Translations under genes and position numbers: made by a program | From: Sinonovacula constricta | Lineage: Eukaryota > Mollusca > Bivalvia > Cardiida > Solecurtidae | Assembly: GCA_007844125.1 (NCBI GenBank) | Contig: CM017567.1 | Span: 46,097,778-46,161,777, forward strand | Direction of reading: 5' to 3' | DNA: 64,000 nt | Notes under the pieces: generated by a model | Told to the model about the DNA's origin: nothing | Seen by the model: only the letters and a program-made list of their open reading frames with translations | Databases searched by the model: none | Shown: piece after piece, positions 26,167-38,400 of the stretch | Layout: every line of letters begins with the position of its first letter | Numbering within the stretch: the first letter of the stretch is position 1

Positions 26167-29100
26167 GTAAGTACTTTTTCAAGTATATTTGTCACTCAGT
26201 ATAATTATGTGTATTGATTTAATCTCTACATGTTGTGTTGAATACATTTTGTAACTATTTTGTAGTTAAAAGTTCCATTTTTGTTTAAATTGGTCGGTTA
26301 GTGTTTGTTTTTTTTTGTTTATAAAATAGGCAGTGTTGATTAATTTCTGTTTACTCCAGAAGTCGGGTCTTCAAACTATTTGGAGAATTGTTTAATATAG
26401 TTTAAAATAAGTTTAACATGGTAAATCCGTACATGAATGGTCTATGTTAATTAATGCTGGTACAATGTCTGACCAATTTGCAGTATTACGTTGTGTCTGA
26501 ACTGAGCCCTTACTTCTTCACCACTGTTCTAGACGAAATAACAGGCGATTGTGTGCCCTAGGGAGATATTTGTGTTGTACAGTTTTGAAACGTAGGCGAC
26601 GACCAAGAAACACATTGGCCAAATTATATCAGCCGTGAATTAAAGGGACATTAACAATAAAAGAGGCCAAACAAAATAGTTACTACAAATCGCATTATCA
26701 ATTGTCAATTATTAATCATAATTTTATTCAGTGCATGTATATTATTGACATCGATACAACTTTCTTTGTTTTCTCTGGTGATTCCTTTATTTATTTTACT
26801 ATTCTCAACACTGATTATGTTTATACATAGATTTACAGTGTAAAAACTATACAATATAATATATTTTGTTGTTAATTCTTTGTGCATTTACCAATATTAG
26901 AAATATTGTATTTTAAAAATGCGAATTTCAACAAGAGCTTCCAATGGTGTAAAGCTTTTAAATTTTTGGACCACAAATGAAGAAATTACAAGAAAATAAA
27001 TTGTACGCTTCTATACAATGTATCTGAAAATTCCTTAAAGTTGCCATCAAAAATGATTGCCAAGAGATCTTCGCTGATGTGGAAACAACCTATGGATAGT
27101 GTTAGAATTAGATTTTTGTTAACAATGCTCTTATTTTCTGAAGTAAGTAACTGTGTACATTTGAAAATTTAAATGATTTAAATTTTACCCCTGATACCCA
27201 GCTTAATTAGCTTAGCCTTTAAATTTTCCGTAACAATATATTGCTTAGTGAAATCAATAAATGCACAGAAAAAGCTTGTTTGTCTATGTTTTAATATGGG
27301 TTATAACGCTATTCAAAACAAAAAAATAGTCAACAGTAGGACTACTCATTCCAGCTCTAAAACCAGCTTTAACGTACACAACGTATTTTTTCTGCCCAAG
27401 ACAGTTTATTATTTAAAATCCTAGTAAACAGTTTACTTCCATATACAACATACTCACACTTCCATAGTTATTGACATCTATACACCTTTTTGTGCAGTGG
27501 AACTATAAAGCCATCTGACCAACTATCGGGTAAATATCCTACTTCAATAAGCGTATGAAAGAACAAGTCCTATGAGCATTGCAACATATACAAAATTAGA
27601 AAAGACACAGGACTAAGGTATTCACATGCACGCCTAATGTAATAGTGAGAACAAATCTGAGATGAGTCATTTAACAATAAGAGCAAACCCGACAGTTACC
27701 CCCTTGGAACGGTCAGTCGGCAATATGGACCGACTGGGGTGCTTAAACCGGTTTTACAGAGCTCTAACCTCGCACTTCCTGATGGGTATCTCAAATGCAA
27801 GCAATGGAAAGAAACCCGATCTGTTTAAATAAATGTCCAATTGCTGATGTTTTGTTTGATAAGTTATGACGCAAGAAGCGACGTCATTGAAAAATAATGT
27901 CTACATAGTGTTTAGAAGAGAGATGTGTATAATTTTGATTAGAAGTCCTACAAAAGAAAAACGTTAATAGTAAATGAAATTAACTTTTTGAGTCAAGTAA
28001 AAAATGACCAGAGAAGTGTAAATGGTTATAGCATCCTGTTCATGCGGAGAGGGAATTAGGGAATCAAAGTTAATCAAAGGAAATACACGTAATAATCCTT
28101 ATAGGATGAATTAAATGACAACATAGATTACATGCACGGGGAGATTTTTTTACGAATGCCACACTGCACAAGTAACATTGTTGTGATCATGAATAAGAAT
28201 ATATAAGACAAAGTCCTATGAGCCTTGCAACATAGACAAACATTTGAAAAGACACAGAAAAAGTGTGTTAACATATGGTAGTAGTATGCTTTATCATGAA
28301 TAAAGAATTCATTTAAAACTACATCAAGCCCTGCAGTTTTGTTTTCAATTGTTTTATAGCTGACAAGATTTTTATCTTGGGTTAGACTTATGTTCAACTC
28401 TTCAAATAAAACTTGATTAAAATTGATTGTTTTCATAATTTTTCTATAAAATATACCCTATCCTCAGCAAGTTAAAATAAGCAATTGCTAGGGGATATTC
28501 ACACTTTTAAAGTATTGCTTATAAATATCTAAAAGTATATTATTTTTTTTTCTACTCGAGCACATTTCTTTAGTACTCAAACTTAATTCCATTTCCATTC
28601 TAACACGTAAGAACTACAAGATATTTTACTTAGAAGGGACACAAATGCGAACTACAATGCGAACTATAATTTACACAATGTTGTTAGGTTGTTTCCCTTG
28701 GCTGTTCTGAATTCACCCTCGTACTTCCTGGTTATTTTTTTAATACCAACAACGGACGAAACTGCATATTCAATAAATTTATTTTTTAATTTACATGATA
28801 AATGTGAACGAAAAGATCAACTTATCACAATATGTCAGCTTGGTCTGCAATACGAAAATGGGTAGAGAAAGTAAAAGGAACAGCTATTCTACTGCGCAGT
28901 TACATGTAAATAGTTCCGCTTAACGCCCTGGTAAATCGTTTATTTTATCACGGCAGAATGCTTCTTTGTTTATAGACGTAAAATATTGATAGTGTTAGTA
29001 TAATTGATGCTTCAAACTAATATTACAATTCTCCTGCGAGAATAACTTAACCTAATGTTAAAGTTAATGTAAAGGAGCTGTTGTCTGTATATGCGTGGCG

Positions 29101-29213
29101 AGTGAAATGTTTGTTGTTTTAAGGTATAGTAAAACAGATGTCAGATAAATAATCATCAGATAATACACAGTTATGAACATCATTCTCGACATTGTCTGGT
29201 AAATTGGAAGTCT

Positions 29214-29505
29214 ACCGGACCTGGTAGCGCAATCGGTAAAACGTCGGCTCCATGTACGGGAGGCCCCGGGTTTGATCTCGGGCTGCGACATACCAAAGTC
29301 GTAAAAATGGTACTGGTATAACTCCCTTGCAAATGCTCAAGCAAATATAACTGACTGATTGGCCCGGTCTCAATATAATGTGACTGGTTGTGGTATCTTG
29401 CCAGGTGTTCACGGCATGCTATGCACAGTGAAGGCAGCACTATATCTGCTTTAAGTTGACACCGTCTCCAGATAACTTAAATACTTTTGGTGGGACGATA
29501 AACCC
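29214..29505 (+). mobile_element. tRNA-derived SINE (family B), unit 3
   Basis: This copy is nearly identical to the unit 2 copy at an offset of 9642 bp. It was carried by the tandem duplication. Confidence 0.8.
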
Positions 29506-29818
29506 CCCAAAAAACAAACAATAATTGAAAGTCTGTGCATTCATATCACCATATAAGATAAAATGTAAATCATTTTGAAGTTTAGAAAAAGTTTCCATAA
29601 AAAAATTCTCCAACCTACAAGTGTATATACTTGAATCGTCTTCTGTGTTAAGGCACAACATCACACAAACAAAAAGATCATTCATCAATCCAAAACTCGG
29701 AACAGGTATGGATCCAGGGGTGTGGGGATAGCGGGATGCATCCCCCACACCAACCAGGTAAAATAATACGAGTTGTAAAAACACATACATGTAAGCTTAC
29801 AAAATACAATACCCCCCC

Positions 29819-29852
<34 letters not shown>

Positions 29853-30424
29853 ATTTGAGGCAATAAAATGAAGATATCAGGCTAAAAAATAAGTTTATTT
29901 CAAAACGGGTTGACTGCTGAGAAAAAATGTATTACAAAACGGGTTGAAAATTCAAACCTCTCTAATATATTTCAAATAATATTTAAACGAGAGAATATGT
30001 TGTTTATGTTGTTAAAACATGTTTTCACACCAAGTCCAACACTTTGTCAAGAAATCATCAAGACTTTTGATGAAAACTAACTTTACTACAAAATAAGTTT
30101 TCCTCTTATAATAGTGGAAATGACTCAGAAAAATATGCAAAAGGTTGAAAAATGAAATTTCTCAAAAGTATGTGAAAACAACTATAAATGCCAGAGATGT
30201 TTGTGTCTTCATGGTTTATTCATGATTTTTAGTTATTTGAGGCAAGAGAATGAGGATATCAGGCCAAAAAATAAGGGTTTTATTACAAAACGGGTTGTAA
30301 CAGAGCATAAAAAATGCATTCCTTATCAGGGTAGTATATTCTCCAAATAACATGTACTTAGAAATAGTAGAGAAATGAATTGTTTTTGAATGTCATTTGT
30401 AAGTAAATGACAGAAACATGAACT

Positions 30425-30708
30425 TTTTTTTAAATGCATTTAAGTTTATGATGATGTTGGTTATGTTGATTATGAAATTAATGATTGGTGATGGTGGTGA
30501 TGATGGTTATAATGGTTATGAAAGTGATTTTGTTCTGTTGTTGTTGTTGCTATTAATGTTGTTGCGGATGATAATCTTGATGTTGATGGTGATCATTATA
30601 ATGATGATGATGATGATGAGTGTGCTCTGTTGGGATGATGATGATGATTTTATTGCTGCTGATAATGTTGCTGTTGCTGCTGCTGATGATGATGAGTATA
30701 GTGATTAC

Positions 30709-30778
<70 letters not shown>

Positions 30779-31255
30779 GACTGCCCTTGCTGATTATGAG
30801 CGTTCTACTGATGATGATGAGAGGCGCCCGGGGCGTAATTATAGAATCGCCGATTTGTTACTCCTCTGACTGCTTAGCCTATCACCGCGTGGGTTCGAGT
30901 CCCGTTCGGAGCGAAGGACCTTATGTGGGTAGGTCTTCCAGCTGACTTGCGGTGCGCCGGTGGTTTTACCCAGACATGTGTCTGGGGTCTTCCTCCACCA
31001 AAAAGCTGGACATTGCTATAATGATCATAATTGGTCGCTGCAAAGTATTTCAAAAACAAACATGATGATGATGATGATGGTGATGATAATAATGATGTTG
31101 ATGATTATGATGATGATTTTGCTGCTGATAATGTTGTTGTGACTTCTGAAGATGATGGGTTTTGTGATCATTAATGATGATTATTTGATAAGGATGATGT
31201 TGATGATGTTTTGTTGATCAGGAGGAGGAGAAGTCTGCTTCTAGTGGAACGAAAG

Positions 31256-31288
<33 letters not shown>

Positions 31289-31636
31289 ATATCATTGTAA
31301 AGAAAGATGGTAATGTTGAGAATAATAAAGAAGATGGTGCTGCCAAAAGTAAAGGCCATGATGCAGTTGCTTAAAATTAAGAAGGCGTTGTTGCTTCTTC
31401 TGCTGCTGATGATGATGGAAATTAAGACGATGCGGTTGCTGAAAATTAAGGTGACACTGCTGCTGCTGTAAATTAAGACAACAATTTTGCTACAGCTAAA
31501 AATAACAACGATGCTGCTGCTGAAATTGAAGACAATTCTCCTGCTGCTGCTGCTGCTGTTTTTACTTCTACTCTACTACTGATTCTGATTAACATATTTT
31601 AGGAAGACAATAATGATCAAAGATTATTATTATTAC

Positions 31637-31705
<69 letters not shown>

Positions 31706-31710
31706 AATGT
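30425..31710 (+). repeat. Trinucleotide microsatellite cluster, unit 3
   Basis: TGA (about 30711-30780), GCT (about 31256-31289) and TTA (about 31624-31702) lie in the same order. Flanking point differences mark this unit as a separate lineage from about 31.0 kb on. Confidence 0.92.
30822..31055 (+). mobile_element. tRNA-related SINE-like repeat (family C), unit 3
   Basis: This copy matches unit 2 in its left part. In its right part (ACATTGC, ATAATTGG) it differs from both other units. Confidence 0.65.
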
Positions 31711-32002
31711 TTTTGATGATAATGTCAATGGTGATGGTGATGATGATGCTAATATTATTGTTGATGAAGTAGTTGTTGATGATGATAATGATTTTGTGAT
31801 GAAAAATATATTTATTAACCGAAGCGTTTTCTTGATGGATTGACTGATGGATTGACTGATGGCCTTTTTTGTTTTATTGTTTTTAACCGAACTATGACTT
31901 CCACTTTACATAATTCGGACGTCCAGTTTGACTGATATTGACTTACTTTGCTTTGGCCGAACAGACCGACCAACGAGACGGTCAACAAAAGACTAGATCA
32001 AC

Positions 32003-34390
32003 AGATGACTGATTGGGTGGACTAACCGAATGGGTGGACTGACTGGGTAGACCTGACTGACTGGGTGGACCTACTGACTGGATGGACCTGACTGACTGGG
32101 TGGACCTGACTGACTGGGTGGACCTACTGACTTGGGGGACTGACTGACTGGGTGGGCCTGACCGACTGGGAGACCAAATTACTAGGTGAACTGACTCACT
32201 GGTGGACCTGACTCACTGGATGGACCTGACTGACTGGGTGGACTGACTGACTGGTTGGACCTGACTGACTGGGTGGACCTGACTGACTGGGTGAACCTGA
32301 CTGACTGGACTTGACTGCCTGGGTGGACCTGACTGACTGGGTGGACCTACTGACTTGGGGGACTGACTGACTGGGTGGGCCTGACCGACTGGAAGACCAA
32401 CTTACTAGGTGAACTGACTGGGGGAACTGACCGACTGGGTGGACCTGACTGTGCGGACCTGACTGACTGGGTGGACCTGACTGACTGGGTGGAAATGACT
32501 TACTGTCATGAACTGGTGGGCTGACTGAGGAACCGACTCACTGGGGGACTCACTGGGTGTACTGACTGACTGGATGGACTGACAAACTTGGTGGACTGAC
32601 TAACTAGGTGGAGATGACTGACTGGGTGGACTAGCTGAGTGGTGAACTGTCTGGGTGAATGACTAGGTGGACATACTGACTGGGTGGACTGACTGGGTGG
32701 ACCTGACTGACTGCGGGGACTGACTGGGGACCGATTGACTGTATGAACTGACTGGATGGACTGACTGGATGGACTGACTGGGTGGACTGACTGACTGGGT
32801 GGACCTGGCTGACTGCGGGGACCTGACTGACTGGGGGACCGACTGACTGGGTGGACTGACTGGGTGGACTGACTGACTGGGGGACTAACAGACTGGATGG
32901 GTGGACTAATTGGGTGGACTAACTTAGTGGGTGGAATAACTGACTGGGTGGACATGACTGACTGGTTGGACTGAGTGGGTGGACTGACTGGGTAGACATG
33001 ACTGACTGGGTGGACCTGACTGACTGGATGGACCTCATTATGTGGACTGAATAACTGGATGGACTGATTGGGTGTACTGACTGACTGGCTGGACTGACTG
33101 GCTGGACTGACTGGCTGGATGGACTGACTTATCAAACTAACTGACTGGTCAAACTGACTGGTCAAACTGACTGGTCAAACTAACTGGTCAAACTGACTGA
33201 CTGGGCGGGCTGACTGGGTTAAAGAGCTAACCAACTTTGTTGACTGACTGTATGATTGGACTGACTAGATGGACTGACTGGATGGTCTGACTGAATGGAC
33301 TGACTGACTGGATGGACTGACTGTCTGGATGAACTGACTGACTGGATGCCTGACCGGATGGACTGACTGATTTAATGGATTGACTGGACGGACTGACTGG
33401 ATGGATGGATTGACTGGATGGCTGACCGGATGGACTGACTGGATGGATGGACTGACTGGACGGACTGACTGGATGAACTGACTGACTGGATGGCTGACCG
33501 GATGGCCTGACTGATTTAATGGACTGACTGGACGGACTGACTGGATGGATGGATTGACTGGACGGACTGACTGGATGGATGGATTGACTGGATGGCTGAC
33601 CGGATGGACTGACTGGATGGATGGACTGACTGGACGGACTGACTGGATGAACTGACTGACTGGATGGACTGACTGACTGGATGAACTGACTGACTGGATG
33701 GACTGACTGATTAGATGGACTGACTGGATGGACGGACTGACTGGATGAACTGTCTGACTGGATGAACTGACTGACTGATTGGATGGACTGACTGGATGGA
33801 CTGACTGGATGGACTGACTGGATGGACTGACTGGATGGACTGACTGACTGGCTGGACTGACTGATTAGATGGGCTAACTGGATGGACTGATTGACTGGAT
33901 GAACTGACTGACTGGATGAACTGACTGGATGGACTGACTGACTCGATGGACTGACTGACTCGATGGACTGACTGGATGGACTGACTGACTGGCTGGACTG
34001 ACTGACTCGATGGACTGACTGACACGATGGACTGACTGGGTGGACTGACTGACTGGATGGACTGACTGAATCGATGGACTGACTGGATGAACTGACTGAC
34101 TGGATGAACTGACTGGATAGACTGACTGACTGGATGGACTGACTGGATGGACTGACTGACTGGCTGGACTGACTGGTTAGATGGACTAACTGGATGGACT
34201 GATTGACTGGATGAACTGACTGACTGGATGAACTGACTGACTGGCTGGCTGGACTGACTGACTGGCTGGACTGACTGACTTGGTGGACGGACTGCCTGGA
34301 TGGACAGACTTGATCGACTGACTGGATGGATGAACCGACTGGACGGACCGATATGTCCAGATGGACTGATTAATTGGACCCACTGAATGG
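32003..34390 (+). repeat. GACT-type minisatellite, unit 3 (about 2.4 kb)
   Basis: Same words and the same three-zone order, but variant order has drifted and the array is shorter. It ends about 1 kb upstream of exon 1 of the intact gene. Confidence 0.95.
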
Positions 34391-34854
34391 AGGGATGGGC
34401 TGACTGAATATTGTTACTATTATTATTATTATTATAATTTTCGGTATTGTTATTATTGTTATTATTCTATGTGTTGTCCTCATTGTTGTTATTATTCTAT
34501 GTGTTGTTCTCATTGTTGCTGTTGTTGCTATTCTTCTCTGTATAGTCCTTGTTGTTATTGTTGTTTTTCTTTCCTGCATTGTCCTCAGTGTTGTTAATCT
34601 TTTTCTGTTTTCAGTTGTTTGCTGTTTTTAGATTTCATTTCTTATGTTTGTTCTTGAGATGTATGGAATTTCATCATATATTTGATGTCGTATATATCAT
34701 ACACCTATTAAATGTGTGAAAACCGTAGATTAAGAATTATACTCATCGTGAAGCTTATTGACAATGAAAATAATGGAAAGCAATTAATGTCCAATTATAA
34801 AGTAATTATTTTGCTATTAAAGAATTATTTTTGTTGTTTTTATCACGCAGCACG

Positions 34855-34895
34855 TGCCGCGTGCCCCCCCCCACCCCCACCCCCACCCCCTTTAA
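34855..34895 (+). repeat. C-rich tract
   Basis: Runs of C broken by single A form a (CCCCCA)n-like tract, upstream of exon 1. Confidence 0.85.
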
Positions 34896-35415
34896 CCATC
34901 AGTATATATGAGTAGAGGCATAAACGTGCCTCGTTTTAAAATTCGTCATACTATTAATGATAAACATAACTAGAAAAGAAATCTCGGCAGCAAAGTGATT
35001 CAAACCAGGGCTCACTTAGTAAAAGGCCAGTATCGTAATCACAATGTCCACTAACTAATGCAATAACCTTGACCTGCCACCTACCTGCATTCGAGACCAT
35101 CTCAATTAAATGATATGCATATATCAATGTGCAAGATTCACAACTAAGGCAGGTCACATAGCTGAGACAGATACAAACAGGATAGAGTTACAAAAGCCAT
35201 TTCCACAATTAGGGTAGGCTTGAATAAGCGATTTGAAATCTTAATCTTCCCGCTGCATTCATACTGAATAGAGTGTCGCTTCTTTGTACATTTAAAACCA
35301 TTGCCCAAAATAACACAGGGCGTTATTTCTCTTCCTGTTTAGTGCATGTCCCCAGGTAAGCAACTGACAGTCTACCATTTCATCGCGTTGACTCTCCCCT
35401 AAGTGTATTATTGAT

Positions 35416-35472
35416 ATGTTTCTCATCTATGCGTGTATGCGATCAAAACCAGATATGTATGTGCCGCGACAG
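35416..35472 (+). CDS. Receptor gene exon 1, coding part
   Basis: It begins at an ATG and encodes 19 residues ending PDMYVPRQ before the donor GTAAGTTGG (phase 0). A second in-frame ATG eight codons in (MRSKPDMY) is an equally good start and gives a more typical signal peptide. The same exon, with a few changes, is at 57664-57720. The 5' untranslated part probably reaches back towards 35220, where homology to the second copy begins. Confidence 0.75.
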
Positions 35473-38400
35473 GTAAGTTGGACTTCACTTTATTATGTTA
35501 GATTTTCTTTTTTGTATCTTTTAATCTTTCTTTATATCGTAATATTATGACCAGTTTTACTCTGGTTGGTTATGTACGCTGAGTGTTGTGTTGGTTTGTA
35601 AACGTACACCTCTTATTTATAAGCTTGGGTTGAATATGTTTAATTTTCTTTAATAAAAAGGTTCTTATATTAGCCCTTGTTGAGGTGATTAGTATGTTCA
35701 GTCAATATATCTCTAGTGTTAACACTGAAGTTATGGAGGCAATATGGGTTTGTTCTAAAACATTATTATATCATTATTTTATATGAAAAGTTACTTTTGT
35801 CCTTGTTATTTTACAACTGCTTAGGGTTTTCTTTGCTTCATTTGTCCTTAATCTAATGTAAATAAATATTGACATGGATACACATTTCTTATGAACAAAC
35901 CTACTACATGTACATACATCACATTGCTCAGTATTCAAATTGTTAGAGCGTTGGCTTTGTAAATAAAGCATCTTCAATTTACAATCTATTGAATCAAGAA
36001 ATGACATAGAATGAGTGCAATTTGAACAGACAAAAAAAGGATATATGTTATTTACATAAAATGCATTAAGTTGTTGATATATTTCAAAAGAAATAAACAG
36101 GTTTGATTTTCAAAGAATATATTTTGAGACCTTTACCTCAGTTGATCAATTCATTTCTATTTCAATTCAATTCTTTTATTATATATTTAAGTCCTCCGGA
36201 CCATGATACATTTGTGTACAGACAGTATATAGGAGTGATGACAAATCAAGTATAAGTAAGACAATTTGGTATTCAGACTAGACATGAATAGGGTAATACA
36301 AGCCCCTGATTAAAAAAAAAATAGGTCTTAAACAATAATAATAATAATAATCTTGAGTTAAGTAAAATGTACCTCAGATAAAAAGGGAAAAGAGTGGAAT
36401 CAAGTTGTATTGATACATCAATTCGAGCAAAATACACATAAAACAGACATAGGCATATCATACACATATATGCATGAATAAACACATAAACAAATTCATA
36501 CATAAGTATAAATACTCAAAAAATAAATCAATTCATAAACATACAGCTTAACATAGCATATATGCGTAAATACTAAAACACCTACAAATATACATGCATG
36601 CATACACATGTACGTACACGCACTTATATACCAAATAGATTTTCCAACAGGTATGTCTGATATTACAGCATGTATCCTTATAGTAGTCATTTAACAATGC
36701 ATTTAATGGTTTGAATTAACATATGTGCATGCCAATCAGATAGCAAATCATGGGTGATGTAAAACACTAAGTATATGGAGCTAAAAATACAAGGGTACCA
36801 GAACCATCAATATATGTAGCTATATACCAGAAAAGACGACACATTAAACGTGAATACATGCATGTATGGCATATGTATTTGTATCAAATTGGGTAACTGA
36901 CAATATCATATCTTACAATGTATATATATATATGTATCTATAGGAAATGTCCATCGATAAATAATTTTCAAGTAGTGATTTATAGTATTTATAGTATGTT
37001 GATTTGGTTGTCCTACTTTGCAGGTTTTGAATCGCACAATTTTCAAGCCTGTCCGTAAAAAAAACTTAACGAATAGCTTGACAGTTGCAATTTCATTTGC
37101 TATCCAAGCGTAGTCAAAAACAAATTGAAAAAGAAGTTTTCTGATGTTAGACGCCCATGTCACCCTCCCAGCAATATCAATGTTTCAGATAGAAAGAGTT
37201 CACGTTGACCAGATCATTAATAAAAAGGGAGAAAATTATTGGTGAGCTAACACAGCCTTGCCTAGTGCCAATCTTACATTCAAACATATTTCCATGATAA
37301 CCTCGGCTTATATAGCGACCCCGGCAGCCTTTTCTAGATTCGCACTGACCTTATCACAGCTTGTAAGTGAATTATACATTGATTTGAAGATATCCAAAAA
37401 GCTTCCTTTGATCCCGTATCTTTGCATACATGGCCAAAGCTTGCTGTGTTCGCAACTATCAAAAGACCGTTTGAAATCTATAAAAAGACATAGAATCAAC
37501 CTCTGCGTTTATTTTTAATGACTGCATTGAGAGTGAAATTATAATCAGTTGTAGAGTATTTTTTCCTGAAGCCAGCCTTGGATTCACCAATAGTGTTGTT
37601 ATCATAACACCATTTACTGAGTCGTTTAGTTAAAATATTCATAAATATTTTACTGATTGAATTAATTAGTAAAATCGCTTTGTAGTTGACAGGGTCGTCT
37701 TTTGGCCCCTTTTTGTAAACGGGTGTTATAACATTTACGCCCCAACTGGCAGATTAAACAACACATGTAGATAAGGTAAAATAACATGGGTAGTTTTCTT
37801 ATACATTTCTATACAAATACCATCGTTACTTGTTGCACGGTTACCATTTAGGTCAGAATCACTGTTTGTTATCTCTTCCAGGGAAATTGATGCGTTCAAA
37901 CTATCAGAATTAGTTTTATTTACAATGTCATTAAGCAAACTTAAGTTCTTATTTTGATGTTGGTTTGGGTTTTGTCCACCATCCGGAAAAAGATTTTAAA
38001 AAAAATCTTAAATTGATTGATCGTGCGATGTCTTATTACGATGACCCTGCTTAATCAAATCCCAAAAGAGTTTGGGATTTTTTCGAGAGTCAACAAGTTT
38101 TGTCTACGTGAAAAAACGGTTTCTTCCTTTTACACATATTTTTAAAGCAACGTGTTTTACTTTGGTATAGTTCCAGATGGCTTTGTAAATTAGTCTGTCT
38201 AAATGCTCTAAGTGATTGATTTTGGAATGTTAAGAATGTTCACACTCTTCGTCCCACCATGCGGGTTGGTTTTTAGTACGTCGATTTTTATGATGTACTT
38301 TCATAGAACTTTCTGCTTGTTTAAACATTAAAAGGAAATCCGGAAGTTTGTGTACAACATTATCAGGAGTTAGTGCGACTGAAAATGCTGAATATAAGTT

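Larger units (their letters stand above)
17228..26870 (+). repeat. Tandem unit 2 (9642 bp), chimeric
   Basis: The left half is near-identical to unit 3 at a constant offset of 9642 bp, up to about 21.32 kb. The right half follows unit 1 instead, through the minisatellite and the 1.1-kb 3' flank that contains the orphan exon. This is the expected product of one unequal crossover between an ancestral unit 1 and unit 3. A collapsed-haplotype assembly error could give a similar picture. Confidence 0.88.
26870..34600 (+). repeat. Tandem unit 3, leading into the intact gene
   Basis: From its left edge to about 31.0 kb this unit is almost a copy of unit 2. Beyond that it is clearly diverged in the microsatellites and minisatellite, which is shorter here. 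Its right end continues past 34580 into about 1.4 kb that contains exon 1 of the receptor-like gene, sequence that is deleted from units 1 and 2. Confidence 0.88.

Noticed and set aside
17228..26870. Assembly artefact as the sole explanation for unit 2
   Set aside because: Unit 2 differs from both neighbours by private point changes and by a precise 52-bp loss and 64-bp gain, which favours a real copy. Read depth would be needed to exclude it fully.
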